A DNA stretch of 64,000 nt from Flavisolibacter tropicus (GCF_001644645.1 NZ_CP011390.1:3282001-3346000), one strand, 5' to 3'. Shown: positions 33,395 to 44,757, counted from the first letter of the stretch. Translations and numbers: made by a program. Notes: generated by a model from the letters alone, not told the origin.

Positions 33395-35011
33395 TTACTC
33401 GCTGGAAGCTGTCCCATCCTTAAACTTTTCCCGGAGCTTTAACTCTTCCAGGTCAATTAAAGAAAGGTATTTGCGTATTAGGTCTTCATCAAACTCAGCC
33501 CGGTGATTCATCTCATTCAGCGCTAGTCGCTGATGCTCTAATAGTTCTAAGTAAATACGTTGAAAATCCTGTCGGGCATTACCAGGACTCGAGCCGTTCA
33601 GGCTTTGCTGGAAAAAATTAAATTCAAGCTGCATTCTTCCTAACAGGTTTTGAAAGTGTTCATTGGCTACCTGTTCTTTTCCATGTTTCGTTTCCAGGTA
33701 TTGAATAGAAGTCTGTGCCACTTTCTTTTGAATGATCGCCTCCTGCTCCCGTTCTGGTATGGTAGTGAATTTATCTTTCAGCCTTACTTTACGAATCACA
33801 AAAGGAAGGGTAAGGCCTTGGAAAACCAACGTCACCAGGATAACAATGAATGTGATAAAAAGAATCAGGTTGCGATAGGGAAAGGGCTGCCCTTCATTGA
33901 TAAGAAGCGGTATAGAAAGGGCCGCTGCTAATGAAACAACACCCCGCATACCTGCCCAGCCAATAACAACGGGACCTCTCCACCCCGGATTAGCGTCGGC
34001 AACAGTAATAAAATGGCTCATTACCCGGGTAAAGACAGACGCTCCGAATGTGCAAAGTAATCGTGCAACGATCAGCACTAATGAAATGATCAAGCCATAT
34101 CCTATGGCACGGATGATACTGATATCACCCAACTGCCGAACAATAGTAGGCAGCTGAAGTCCTATGAGCAGAAATACCAGCCCATTCAAAACAAAACCGA
34201 TGGTAGCCCAAACGTTTAGTCCTTGTATGCGGCTACGATAGGTAAGCATACGTAGACGCCTGTTAGACAAGAACAATCCTCCACTCACCACGGCCAATAC
34301 ACCTGAAAAATGAAAGTGCTCAGCAAAATAGTACATGCAATAAGGAGTGGCCAGGCTTAATACAATTTCAATACTGGGTGTAGTAGGTAACCAACGATGA
34401 ATACCATAGAAGACAGCGCCTACCAAGAGGCCAATAAGTATTCCCATAACGATGACCAGGAAAAAACTAATGGCGGCGTCTTGAAAATAAAATTGCCCGG
34501 TTATGACTGCTGCTAAGGCAAACCGAAATACAATGAGCGAGGAAGCATCATTCAGCAGGCTTTCGCCCTCTACGATACTAACTATAGACCGTGGTACTTT
34601 TACCCGACGCATAATGGTAGTGGCCGATATAGCATCGGGTGGAGAAATAATGCCACCCAACAAAAAGCCTAATGCAAGCGTAAAACCAGGGATCAGTGCA
34701 TATGATACAAATGCGATCACGCAGGAGGTTAAGATGACTATAGGAAAGGCAAAGCTGGTAATGACCCGTCGCCATTTCCAAAACTCTTTCCACGATACCT
34801 GCCAAGCAGCATCATATAATAATGGCGGAAGAAAAATAAAAAAGACCAGCTCAGGGTCTATTTCAATTTGTGAGAACCGGGCCGTAAAACTAAGCAACAA
34901 GCCGCCCAACACTAATATGATCGGGTAAGCCAGCCGGAGTTTATTGGCAATCATCACTAAGCTCAGGATGATTAAGATGAGGTAAACGTATTGAATAAAA
35001 ACACTCTGCAT
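33395..35011 (-). CDS. CPA1-family Na+/H+ antiporter
   Basis: 538 aa, inner membrane. About 12 hydrophobic segments up to residue 410, including the family phrases FFIFLPPLLYDAAW, GGIISPPDAISATTIM and VEGESLLNDASSLIVF (the ND pair of the ion-binding site), and WAGMRGVVSLAAALSIP. A cytoplasmic helical tail of about 125 residues follows (REQEAIIQKKVAQTSIQYLETKHG, then LLEHQRLALNEMNHRAEFDEDLIRKYL), as in bacterial NhaP/YjcE-like exchangers. Its likely role is sodium or pH homeostasis. No operon partner. Confidence 0.95.
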   Translation of the reverse strand: MQSVFIQYVYLILIILSLVMIANKLRLAYPIILVLGGLLLSFTARFSQIEIDPELVFFIFLPPLLYDAAWQVSWKEFWKWRRVITSFAFPIVILTSCVIAFVSYALIPGFTLALGFLLGGIISPPDAISATTIMRRVKVPRSIVSIVEGESLLNDASSLIVFRFALAAVITGQFYFQDAAISFFLVIVMGILIGLLVGAVFYGIHRWLPTTPSIEIVLSLATPYCMYYFAEHFHFSGVLAVVSGGLFLSNRRLRMLTYRSRIQGLNVWATIGFVLNGLVFLLIGLQLPTIVRQLGDISIIRAIGYGLIISLVLIVARLLCTFGASVFTRVMSHFITVADANPGWRGPVVIGWAGMRGVVSLAAALSIPLLINEGQPFPYRNLILFITFIVILVTLVFQGLTLPFVIRKVRLKDKFTTIPEREQEAIIQKKVAQTSIQYLETKHGKEQVANEHFQNLLGRMQLEFNFFQQSLNGSSPGNARQDFQRIYLELLEHQRLALNEMNHRAEFDEDLIRKYLSLIDLEELKLREKFKDGTASSE

Positions 35012-35154
35012 GAAGTGCTGGTTGTGGTGATGATGAACTAATTGTACTTACAATAACTGCTGCAAAAAATCAACTGCTGCAACAGAGCAATATATGCCTT
35101 GCCTGTTGCGGTTGAGACTATTGACGCTAGCAATAGGTACGACTAATTTAAAAA

Positions 35155-35184
35155 AAAGCCATATAGAATTGTCTAAATGGCTTT
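35155..35184 (-). terminator. Terminator after the RibD-C reductase
   Basis: Stem 35155-35166 with 35173-35184 (one mismatch) and a 6-nt loop. On the minus strand it ends in a run of seven or more T, 30 bp beyond the stop at 35214. Confidence 0.85.
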
Positions 35185-35213
35185 ACTATGCTAATAATGT
35201 TAGTTGTCTGCTT

Positions 35214-35915
35214 TTAATGGCTAACCTGGTATTTTAACCACAACACGCCTTCCTGTAGTTGTTGTACATCTGAAAGTTGTAGTTGCGTTGCTGCCTTCTT
35301 TTGCAAACTATCTCTTACTTCAAATGTGGTTGGCACATTGGGTGTACCATCAGCTATAGGCAATAGCAGCAAGCTTAGTTCATCAATAAGCCCTTCGTTG
35401 AGCAGTGAACCATTAATATGACCGCCGCCTTCCAACATAATGGTTTGTATTGGAAAAAGTTCACCCAACTGACTTACCGCTGATACCAAGTCCAGTGTTT
35501 CTTTCCCGGCAAAAATGTAAGAGATGCCTCGCTGCCTCAGGTAATGCAGATAGTCATCGCTCACTTGCTCTGTTAGCACTTCAATTAGATGATCGCCACC
35601 AATTTCATTACTGGCCCACCCTAATTTTCCATGTGCGTCTACAGCTATAGCAAAAGAAGTGGCATTAATATCTCCCACAAATGGCTCCCGTGCTATAGCC
35701 TTTTCCGGCTTCACCAATTCTGGCTGTAGCCCTTTAGTAAAGTCCTTCTCCATCGTTACCCTTCCTACCATCCAGGCCTGCGCGTCAAACGACTCGTGGC
35801 ATTTTTCATAAATAGCAGAGAAGGCTTTTCGTCTTTCCGGATCGCCCCAGTTGGCTACAATAATTCGCCCATCTATGGTCGACATCATATGACAGATAAC
35901 ATGTGGTCGCTTCAT
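35214..35915 (-). CDS. RibD C-terminal-domain reductase (dihydrofolate reductase-like fold)
   Basis: 233 aa. Begins KRPHVICHMMSTIDGRI, the usual first strand of the RibD C-terminal reductase family, with WMVGRVTMEKD and the nucleotide-binding stretch TIMLEGGGHINGSLLNEGLIDEL near residue 170. There is no deaminase domain, so it is not a complete RibD; standalone members are NADPH-dependent reductases of unknown substrate. A terminator lies 30 bp downstream. The upstream neighbour on the same strand ends 79 bp away. Confidence 0.9.
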   Translation of the reverse strand: MKRPHVICHMMSTIDGRIIVANWGDPERRKAFSAIYEKCHESFDAQAWMVGRVTMEKDFTKGLQPELVKPEKAIAREPFVGDINATSFAIAVDAHGKLGWASNEIGGDHLIEVLTEQVSDDYLHYLRQRGISYIFAGKETLDLVSAVSQLGELFPIQTIMLEGGGHINGSLLNEGLIDELSLLLLPIADGTPNVPTTFEVRDSLQKKAATQLQLSDVQQLQEGVLWLKYQVSH

Positions 35916-35994
35916 GATTCTTTTTGTTTTAACCTATTTCTATGTACCTACTATCATTCCTTTCTTTATGATCCTTATGAAAAGAACATAGAAT

Positions 35995-37023
<1,029 letters not shown>

Positions 37024-37202
37024 TTATTGTATTACACCATCGATGGTTCGATTTAATTTCGTTAGTGCAAAGTTCTCTATTATTTTCAGGCCGCCTTGTA
37101 TACAGATTACTGAAAGTTCTACCACTATTACTGCTTCAGCTGCCCGACTTTACCAAGCCGTCATTCAAGCTATAACTTTTAAGTAGTAAAGCATAGTTGA
37201 TC

Positions 37203-37712
37203 ATGGAAAACATAATAACATTTGATACCGTAAGCCAGTATAACACTTCTAATAATCATGAAACACTACATCCACTGATTACAGTTATTGATTACTCGAA
37301 GGTGCTTCCACGACAACGTTACAGTGCCAATTTTGGACTCTAAGCGATCATGTTAAAAGATGTAAAATGTGGCGATCTGCGTTACAGGCGCCATTATTAT
37401 GACTACCAGGAAGGCACATTGGTATTTATTGCTCCCGGACAAGTAGTGAGTGTAGAGAACGAAGGCGAGCTCTACCAACCCTTAGGTTATTCATTGGTTT
37501 TTCACCCCGATCTGATTCACGGCACTACGCTTGGACGTTACATTGATGAGTACTCCTTGCTGATCGATGTGGCCAAAGAGCGAATCTTTGACACTTCCAG
37601 ATCAGTTAGTGAAATTGCGTATGAACTTGGATTCAAGTATCCCCAGCATTTCACCCTGCTGTTTAAGTAGCGGGTGGGTTACTCACCCAATGAATACCGG
37701 ATGCATAATTAA
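37203..37712 (+). pseudogene. Broken AraC-family transcriptional regulator
   Basis: One continuous reading frame of 170 codons (including the final stop) from the ATG at 37203 to TAA at 37710-37712 contains two internal stops. TAA at 37341-37343 interrupts SANFGL/AIMLKDVKCGDLRY, where relatives have an aromatic residue. TAG at 37668-37670 interrupts FTLLFK/RVGYSPNEYR, where relatives usually have Gln or Lys. In addition, the frame passes straight from the cupin domain (LGRYIDEYS) to the last helices of the DNA-binding domain (LLIDVAKERIFD, SVSEIAYELGFKYPQHF), so I estimate that 110-130 codons, including the first HTH, are deleted. It is divergent from the aldo/keto reductase gene. Confidence 0.9.
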
Positions 37713-37949
37713 CGGGCTTTGAACTTCATATATCTGCCTCTTCAGGCAACTAATGGCTAACAAAGAATAATGTAAAGGGGATTTAGCACCAACTGTACTA
37801 AAAACACTACACCTGTATTTTCTTACAGTTCCTAATTTGCTAAAATCAAGCGGGGCAAGGAGTTTGAAGCCTTCTTTTCAGATAAAGCGGAAAAATAAAT
37901 TAAATTCGCGTCCAGCTTGAAAGCAATCGCTTTTAAAGCCCCTTACCAT

Positions 37950-39476
37950 ATGATCCTGATCGTAGATGACAAACCGGAAAACTTGTTTTCCCTCAAGACT
38001 ATTTTAGAGCGTCATAGCTTTAAGGTAGACACAGCCCTTTCGGGTGAGGAAGCCTTAAAGAAAGTTCTCCGTCAAACATACTCGTTAATTATTCTGGACG
38101 TGCAAATGCCAGACATGGATGGCTTTGAGGTGGCAGAGGCCCTGGTAGGCTCCAGCCGCTCGAAGCAAACGCCCATTCTTTTTCTTTCTGCTGTTAATAC
38201 GGATAAGAAATTTATTACCAAGGGCTTTGACTCTGGTGCCGTGGACTATATAACAAAGCCCGTGGATCCCGACATTCTTATACTGCGGGTTCGCACTTTT
38301 TACCGGCTTTATGAGCAGTCGGCTGCGCTTAATGATGCACACCAGCAACTAAAAGCAGCTCACACGGAATTGCACCTTACGTTGAACTCCATTCCCCAGA
38401 TAGCATTTACCGCCACACCCGATGGCCAACTGGACTTCGTGAACCAATTTTGGTATCAGTATTCTACCTCCCCAATAAGTTTCCCGGATACGCCAGAAAA
38501 CGAACCTTCACTGGAGGAGATATGGCAAGCCGCCCTTACAAAAGGGAACTTCTATGAACAAAAAGTTCGTATTCGCAAGTTAACTAACCAGGCGTACCGG
38601 TTTCACCTGTTCCGTGTTACGCCTGTAAAAGAAAATAATACGCTCATTAAATGGACGGGTGTATTTGTTGATATACACGACCAGCACGAAATCAACGAAT
38701 TGTTGGAAGAGAAAATAAAAGAGCGGACCAAGGAGTTAGTAGAAGCAAATAAAAGTCTTGAAGAAAGCAATGCAGACCTGCAACAGTTTGCCTCTATTGC
38801 TTCACACGATCTAAAGGAGCCCCTGCGCAAGATTCATTTGTTTGGGAGCTTAATGAAAGAGCAATTAGCAGATAAAGACAAGATTGAAAAGTACCTAAGC
38901 AAGATTCTATACGCTTCTGATCGAATGAACCGGTTAGTAAATGACGTACTGAGTTTTTCCCGGTTGTCCGAAATAGATCGTTTTGTACACACTGATTTAA
39001 ACCAGATAGCTCAGGAAGTGCTTGTTGACCTGGAGTTAATGATTCAAGAGAAAGAAGCACAGATTCACCTTGACCCCTTGCCTCACATCGAGGCCATTCC
39101 CGGATTGATCCGCCAGGTGTTTCAAAATATGATCAGCAATGCTTTAAAATTTGCTAAGGAAGACCAAACACCCGTTTTGCATATCCATTGCCAACAAGTA
39201 AGCACATTACAGGCGGATAGCCCTGAATCCAACAATGGTGCTTTTTACCGACTAGTGTTTTCTGATAATGGTATTGGCTTCGAAGAAAAATATACACAAC
39301 GGATCTTTTCCTTGTTTCAACGCCTCAATGCCCAGAGCCAATATGAAGGCACCGGCATCGGGCTAAGCATTGCCAAAAAGATCGTTGAAAAACACCATGG
39401 TCTGATCACAGCACATAGCCAGCCAGGTGAAGGCGCCAACTTCATTGTGGTTTTACCAGCTACCCAACAACAATAA
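37950..39476 (+). CDS. Receiver-PAS-histidine kinase hybrid
   Basis: The frame starts at a TTG (37917); the ATG at 37950 gives 508 aa beginning MILIVDDKPENLFSL. Receiver domain residues 1-120 with phosphoacceptor Asp50 (IILDVQMPDMDG) and ITKPVDP; PAS-like domain about 135-255; coiled coil 255-285; HisKA with SIASHDLKEPLRKI; HATPase with NMISNALKFA, FSDNGIGF and GTGIGLSIAKKI. No membrane segments, so cytoplasmic. An N-terminal receiver feeding its own kinase allows it to be driven by another kinase of the cluster. The giant hybrid kinase follows 38 bp downstream. Confidence 0.93.
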   Translation: MILIVDDKPENLFSLKTILERHSFKVDTALSGEEALKKVLRQTYSLIILDVQMPDMDGFEVAEALVGSSRSKQTPILFLSAVNTDKKFITKGFDSGAVDYITKPVDPDILILRVRTFYRLYEQSAALNDAHQQLKAAHTELHLTLNSIPQIAFTATPDGQLDFVNQFWYQYSTSPISFPDTPENEPSLEEIWQAALTKGNFYEQKVRIRKLTNQAYRFHLFRVTPVKENNTLIKWTGVFVDIHDQHEINELLEEKIKERTKELVEANKSLEESNADLQQFASIASHDLKEPLRKIHLFGSLMKEQLADKDKIEKYLSKILYASDRMNRLVNDVLSFSRLSEIDRFVHTDLNQIAQEVLVDLELMIQEKEAQIHLDPLPHIEAIPGLIRQVFQNMISNALKFAKEDQTPVLHIHCQQVSTLQADSPESNNGAFYRLVFSDNGIGFEEKYTQRIFSLFQRLNAQSQYEGTGIGLSIAKKIVEKHHGLITAHSQPGEGANFIVVLPATQQQ

Positions 39477-39514
39477 ATAACCAACCCGATTCACCATCTA
39501 AACCAAAAGTGTAA

Positions 39515-42500
39515 ATGAAAAGATTGCTGCAAAGGCTACCGTTACCTACGAAGCTGATGTTATTAGGGCTATTACCCCTGCTTTTTTTGTTGGCCGTTTC
39601 ATACCAACTCTATAAAAGTCGCGATGAAAAGCTAGCCCTGGTTGACAACTACCGTCAACGCGTAGACCTGGCTATCAATATTAATAACCTGGCAGAACAA
39701 TTACAAAAAGAAAGGCGCTACGCATTTGGCTTTGCCTTGCAAGGCACCTGGCATAATGAAATGCTGGCCGAACGTCAGCAAACCGATGCCGCCTTACAAA
39801 AACTGCTAACCGAAAATGGTGCCGGCCTGCCGGGGTTTACTTCTTATACCTTCCTGGACCAATTAAAAGCTTTCAGAGCCCGACTGGACAATAAACAGGC
39901 TGATGCAGGCGAGATTCTAAACTTCTACACGAATATTATTTTTCGCTTGAGTAACCAGAATAATGTGGCGGTAGGCAACAATTTGTATCTAAGGCCTATT
40001 ATTAAAGATCTGGCCGGGCAAAAGATATTATCGGATATTATTACTTATGAAGGAATAGTACGCGCACAGGTATACCTGATGCTACAAACCCAGCAGTCTA
40101 ACCCACAGCTTATTAGTTCGGTTATTCAAACACAATCCATCATTGATGCATTTTCGAAAGAGTTCTTTATTGCATCATCGCCACAGTCTATTCAGGATAT
40201 CAAAGCCTTACAGTCAGACGCCGATGTTAAAGCAATGGGCGACTACCTGAACAAACTGGCAAAAACCAAATCACTGGACACTTCCGTTTCGGCCGAATAC
40301 TGGTGGAATGTTTCGGCGAATGCAATAGACCGGGTTATGGAAGTACAACAAAAAATGGTAAGCCGGGTTAAACAAGGTATTGACAACTTATATACACATG
40401 AAGAAGACCTGCAACGCTGGAATATTATTTTATTGCTAGCCATGCTATTTTCCGTAGTGAGCCTGATCCTCTTCATCACCCGCTCTATTTCCAACACACT
40501 CACCTCGCTGCGGGAAGCCGCTCAAACCATTGCCAAAGGCAAGACAGGTATTACCATACAAGCCGAGACAAACGATGTGGTAGCAGCCCTTGCTCGCTCC
40601 ATCATAGCAATTGACACAAATAATAAACAACTAACCCAGGCAGCTGATGCTATAGGAAGGGGCGACTTCTCAGTACCTATTCATCCTCGCAGCGATGAAG
40701 ACTTACTTGGCAATGCTATTATAGAAATGAAAGGCAACCTGGAAGTGTTTACCAGGAGCAATGAAGAAAAGATCTGGATACAGACAGGAATTGCAGCTGT
40801 AAATGATGCCATCAGAGGAGAGAAAGATCTGCCTACTCTTTGCAAGGATGCCTTGCAAACTGTTATTGAATACCTGGGTTGCGAAAACGGGCTTTTGTAT
40901 GTTGCACAAGAGGATGAACTTCTTTACAAAGCTGGTTATGCCATCAGCAGTGTGTCTTTAGTGCCCCAACGCCTGCACTTTGGTGAAACACTGGTAGGCC
41001 AGGCTGCCCTGCGCAAGGAAATGACGGTGCTGGAAAATGTACCAGATGACTTTATCAAGATACGTACGGCAGCAGGAACAGCAGCCCCCAAACAAGTGCT
41101 ACTAATTCCACTGGTAAATGATAACCAGGTGGAAGGTGTAATAGAAGCCTCCTCGCTACAGGGCATACAAGCCTACAAGCTGGATTTCTTAAAAGATATA
41201 GCTACTGATATTGCCATTGCACTACAGGTTACAAAAAATAAAACCCGCCTGCAGGAACTGTTTGAGGAAGTGCAAACGCAGGCAGAAGAACTACAGTCGC
41301 AGCACCGGGAACTGGAAGCGCTGAATGCGGAATTAGAGATGAATACCCAGCGCTTACAGGCGTCGGAGGAAGAACTGAAAGTGCAACAGGAAGAATTGAT
41401 GCAAGCCAACCAGGAACTGGAAGAGCGTTCTAAACTTTTAGAGGAACGCAATCAAATCATTCAGCAGCGCAACCTGGAGATTCAACGCAAAGCCGAAGAG
41501 CTGGAGATCAGTACCAAATACAAATCAGAATTCCTGGCTAACATGTCGCATGAGCTAAGAACGCCATTAAACTCGATCTTGCTCCTTTCCCGCCTGCTGG
41601 CAGAAAACAATGAAAAAACCCTGACCTCAGACCAGGTAGAGTATGCACAGGTAATCCAAAGCTCAGGATCCGGATTACTGTCATTGATCGATGAAATCTT
41701 AGACCTATCCAAGATAGAAGCCGGCAAAATGGAGCTGGAGTTTGCACCTACTGCCGTGCGCGATATGACCAGCGGCCTTCGCTCACTCTTTGCTCCTATG
41801 GCCAAAGAAAAAGGCATTGATTTCAATGTTCAAATTGAGCCAAGCGTACCGGCATTGATTGAAACAGATCGTATGCGTTTGGAGCAGATCCTGAAAAACC
41901 TGCTTTCCAATGCCCTTAAGTTTACCACACAAGGTGCGGTAGACCTTTCTGTATCTACCCTTTCTGAACGCCCCTCCTTTATTCGTTTTTCAGTTAAGGA
42001 TACCGGTATTGGTATTCCACAAGAAAAGCAACAGGCCGTGTTTGAAGCCTTTCAGCAAGCCGATGGTTCTACCCGTCGCCGGTTTGGCGGTACAGGCCTG
42101 GGGTTATCTATAAGCCGGGAGCTGGTGCGTATTTTAGGTGGCGAGATCAAACTGACTAGTGAAGTGGGTCAAGGAAGTGAGTTCACCCTTTTCATTCCTA
42201 CGCACAAAACAGAAGTAGCAAGCACACCACCGATTGAGCCAATAGTTACCACACCCGTTAGCCATAAAATAAACACACCAGAAGAATCCCTATCGGTAAA
42301 GCGCAAACGCTACATAGCTACTGAAATTCCAGCTGCCCTTCCTGACGACCGTACTGTAATTAAGCCGCAGGACAAGGTCATTCTTATTATAGAAGATGAT
42401 GCAGGCTTTGCCAAAGCCCTGTTGGATTATACACGCACAAAAGGCTACAAAGGCCTTGTAGCCGTAAGAGGTGATGAAGGCATTGAACTGGCCAAACAGT

Positions 42501-43549
42501 TCAAGCCTATTGGTATCTTACTGGATCTGCAACTACCGGTAAAAGATGGATGGGAAGTAATGGAGGCGTTGAAAAGTGCGCCTCAAACAAGACACATACC
42601 GGTACACATGATGTCGTCGCATGCAGTAAAACGAGAAAGCCTGATGAAAGGCGCGGTTGATTTCATCAACAAACCGGTTGCCTTTGAGCAAATGCAGGAG
42701 ATCTTCCAAAAGATTGAGCACGTACTAAACAAAGAGTATAAAAAGGTGCTGATCGTAGAAGAGAACTCTAAGCATGCCAAGGCATTGGCTTATTTCCTAG
42801 AAACCTTCCAAGTGAACGCAGAAGTATCAAACAACATCTCAGAGAGTGTAGATGCGTTGGAAAAAGAAAGCGTAGACTGCGTGATATTGGATATGGGCGT
42901 ACCAGATAACAAGTCGTATGATACCTTGGAAGAAATAAAGAAACGTTCTGGACTGGAGCATTTACCCATTATCATTTTCACTGGAAAAAGTTTATCAACA
43001 GTTGAAGAATCGAAGATCAAGCAATATGCTGATTCCATTGTGGTAAAAACAGCACACTCCTATCAACGCATATTGGATGAAGTGTCTTTATTCCTGCACC
43101 TGATTGAAGAAAATAACGGAACGCAACAAAAAGCCTCTTTCCAAAAGCTCGGTGCATTGGAAGATGTATTGCGCAACAAAAAGATTCTGATCACCGACGA
43201 TGATGTGCGCAACATCTTCTCGTTGACCAAGGCTTTGGAAAAACATAATATGCAAGTGCTTAGTGCCATAGATGGCAAAGAGGCCTTACGGATGCTAAAC
43301 CAACATCCTGACATAGACGTTGTCTTAATGGACATTATGATGCCAGAGATGGATGGCTATGAAACCATGAAGCAGATTCGGGCTACTGAACATTTCCGCA
43401 AACTGCCCATTATTGCCGTAACGGCCAAGGCTATGACCGGCGACCGCGAAAAATGTATAAAGGCCGGTGCCTCCGACTATATTTCAAAACCCGTTGATAT
43501 TGACCAATTATTATCCTTATTAAGAGTTTGGCTTTATGACACCCAATAA
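39515..43549 (+). CDS. Giant hybrid histidine kinase with three receiver domains
   Basis: 1344 aa. TM1 about 12-30; a periplasmic all-helical sensor of about 270 residues that resembles the nitrate-sensing NIT domain (LQKERRYAFGFALQG, IIKDLAGQKILSDIITYEG); TM2 about 303-322; HAMP (SISNTLTSLREAAQTIAKG) and a second HAMP-like stretch; GAF about 420-565; long coiled coil; HisKA (ANMSHELRTPLNS); HATPase (NLLSNALKFT, DTGIGIP, GTGLGLSIS); then receivers with LLDLQLP, ILDMGVP and LMDIMMPEMDG. All three acceptor Asp are present; the middle receiver opens IVEENSK, so its acidic pair is atypical. It is the core of the chemosensory-like cluster. Confidence 0.95.
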   Translation: MKRLLQRLPLPTKLMLLGLLPLLFLLAVSYQLYKSRDEKLALVDNYRQRVDLAININNLAEQLQKERRYAFGFALQGTWHNEMLAERQQTDAALQKLLTENGAGLPGFTSYTFLDQLKAFRARLDNKQADAGEILNFYTNIIFRLSNQNNVAVGNNLYLRPIIKDLAGQKILSDIITYEGIVRAQVYLMLQTQQSNPQLISSVIQTQSIIDAFSKEFFIASSPQSIQDIKALQSDADVKAMGDYLNKLAKTKSLDTSVSAEYWWNVSANAIDRVMEVQQKMVSRVKQGIDNLYTHEEDLQRWNIILLLAMLFSVVSLILFITRSISNTLTSLREAAQTIAKGKTGITIQAETNDVVAALARSIIAIDTNNKQLTQAADAIGRGDFSVPIHPRSDEDLLGNAIIEMKGNLEVFTRSNEEKIWIQTGIAAVNDAIRGEKDLPTLCKDALQTVIEYLGCENGLLYVAQEDELLYKAGYAISSVSLVPQRLHFGETLVGQAALRKEMTVLENVPDDFIKIRTAAGTAAPKQVLLIPLVNDNQVEGVIEASSLQGIQAYKLDFLKDIATDIAIALQVTKNKTRLQELFEEVQTQAEELQSQHRELEALNAELEMNTQRLQASEEELKVQQEELMQANQELEERSKLLEERNQIIQQRNLEIQRKAEELEISTKYKSEFLANMSHELRTPLNSILLLSRLLAENNEKTLTSDQVEYAQVIQSSGSGLLSLIDEILDLSKIEAGKMELEFAPTAVRDMTSGLRSLFAPMAKEKGIDFNVQIEPSVPALIETDRMRLEQILKNLLSNALKFTTQGAVDLSVSTLSERPSFIRFSVKDTGIGIPQEKQQAVFEAFQQADGSTRRRFGGTGLGLSISRELVRILGGEIKLTSEVGQGSEFTLFIPTHKTEVASTPPIEPIVTTPVSHKINTPEESLSVKRKRYIATEIPAALPDDRTVIKPQDKVILIIEDDAGFAKALLDYTRTKGYKGLVAVRGDEGIELAKQFKPIGILLDLQLPVKDGWEVMEALKSAPQTRHIPVHMMSSHAVKRESLMKGAVDFINKPVAFEQMQEIFQKIEHVLNKEYKKVLIVEENSKHAKALAYFLETFQVNAEVSNNISESVDALEKESVDCVILDMGVPDNKSYDTLEEIKKRSGLEHLPIIIFTGKSLSTVEESKIKQYADSIVVKTAHSYQRILDEVSLFLHLIEENNGTQQKASFQKLGALEDVLRNKKILITDDDVRNIFSLTKALEKHNMQVLSAIDGKEALRMLNQHPDIDVVLMDIMMPEMDGYETMKQIRATEHFRKLPIIAVTAKAMTGDREKCIKAGASDYISKPVDIDQLLSLLRVWLYDTQ

Positions 43550-43556
43550 ACAAACG

Positions 43557-43934
43557 ATGAGTGAACAAAAACAGGTATTAATTGTAGATGATGACAGCCG
43601 CAACATTTTTGCACTGAAGGCCACCTTAAAAGCCAAAGACTTTGCCTGCCTCTCGGTGATGGATGCCCGTGAAGTGTTGCCAATGCTGAAAACCAATAAA
43701 GGTATAGGCGCTGTATTAATGGATATGATGATGCCGGAAATAGACGGTTATGAAACCATCGCCCTGATCCGCGCTGATGAAGAGATTAGGATGACACCTA
43801 TAATAGCTGTAACAGCACAGGCAATGGTAGGTGACCGGGAAAAATGCCTGGCTGCTGGCGCTGATGATTATATTTCAAAGCCGATAGATGTAGATATACT
43901 GTTAGAGAAATTGAATCACTATTTAAGCAAGTAA
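43557..43934 (+). CDS. Single-domain response regulator (CheY-like)
   Basis: The frame also has an ATG at 43536 that overlaps the previous gene by 14 bp; the ATG at 43557 gives 125 aa starting MSEQKQVLIVDDDSRNIFAL and leaves a 7-bp gap. A complete receiver: acidic pocket DDD (11-13), Asp56 (LMDMMMPEIDG), Thr (VTAQA) and Lys (ISKPIDV). It closely resembles the third receiver of the preceding kinase, suggesting a duplication. Tightly packed with cheR-like downstream. Confidence 0.93.
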   Translation: MSEQKQVLIVDDDSRNIFALKATLKAKDFACLSVMDAREVLPMLKTNKGIGAVLMDMMMPEIDGYETIALIRADEEIRMTPIIAVTAQAMVGDREKCLAAGADDYISKPIDVDILLEKLNHYLSK

Positions 43935-43935
43935 T

Positions 43936-44757
43936 GTGGAAACAAGGTTGCTGCGGGAAGAAGAAATAACATTGTTGTTGCAAGAGGTGTACGATACCTA
44001 TGGTTACGATTTCAGCAATTATGCAAGGGCGTCGCTAAAAAGACGCATCACCCGGCTAATGGTGCTGGACCGGTTTCCCTCCTTTGCCGAGTTGCTGTAT
44101 AAGATCAAGTCGGACGCCGACTATATGAAACGTTTTGTTGAGGAAATCACGGTGAATGTAACAGAGATGTTCCGGGATCCTGAAGTATATAAAACGTTGC
44201 GTCAAGAGATTCTACCCCTGCTGGCTACCTATCCGCTAATTCGTATCTGGCATGCCGGATGTGCAACCGGTGAAGAGGTATACTCTATGGCTATTGTATT
44301 AAAAGAATTGAACCTCTTACATAAGTCTTTATTGTATGCTACCGATATCAATCCCGATGTACTGGAAAAAGCAAAGCGCGGCATATTTCCGCTCAACCAG
44401 ATGAAGCAATACACGGAGAACTATATTCAATCGGGCGGGAAAGAGGCCTTTTCCAACTACTATGCGGCCAATTATGAATACGCCAAGTTTGACGTATCAC
44501 TAACATCAAGAATGATCTTTGCTACACATAACCTGGTATCAGATAAATCATTCAACGAATTCCAGTTGATCCTGTGCCGCAATGTGTTGATCTATTTTGA
44601 CAAAGACCTACAAGAAAACGTTTTTCAATTATTTGACAATAGTCTGGAAGGATTAGGTTTCGTGGTGTTGGGCGCCAAAGAAACCCTTCGCTTTTCCTCC
44701 ATTATTAAAGGGTATAAACAATGGAACAAAGAAAAAATCTGGAGGAAGATCAGCTAG
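43936..44757 (+). CDS. CheR-type protein-glutamate methyltransferase
   Basis: 273 aa with a GTG start one base after the preceding stop; no ATG in frame gives a full N-terminus. N-terminal helical domain (LLLQEVYDTYGYDFSNYARASLKRRI) followed by the SAM-binding domain: TVNVTEMFRDP, HAGCATGEEVYS (106-117), ATDINPDVLEKA and CRNVLIYFDKD. In flagellar bacteria CheR methylates chemoreceptors; no receptor or flagellar gene is seen here, so it probably modifies the sensor kinases or an unknown partner. Overlaps the cheB-like gene by 37 bp. Confidence 0.94.
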   Translation: METRLLREEEITLLLQEVYDTYGYDFSNYARASLKRRITRLMVLDRFPSFAELLYKIKSDADYMKRFVEEITVNVTEMFRDPEVYKTLRQEILPLLATYPLIRIWHAGCATGEEVYSMAIVLKELNLLHKSLLYATDINPDVLEKAKRGIFPLNQMKQYTENYIQSGGKEAFSNYYAANYEYAKFDVSLTSRMIFATHNLVSDKSFNEFQLILCRNVLIYFDKDLQENVFQLFDNSLEGLGFVVLGAKETLRFSSIIKGYKQWNKEKIWRKIS

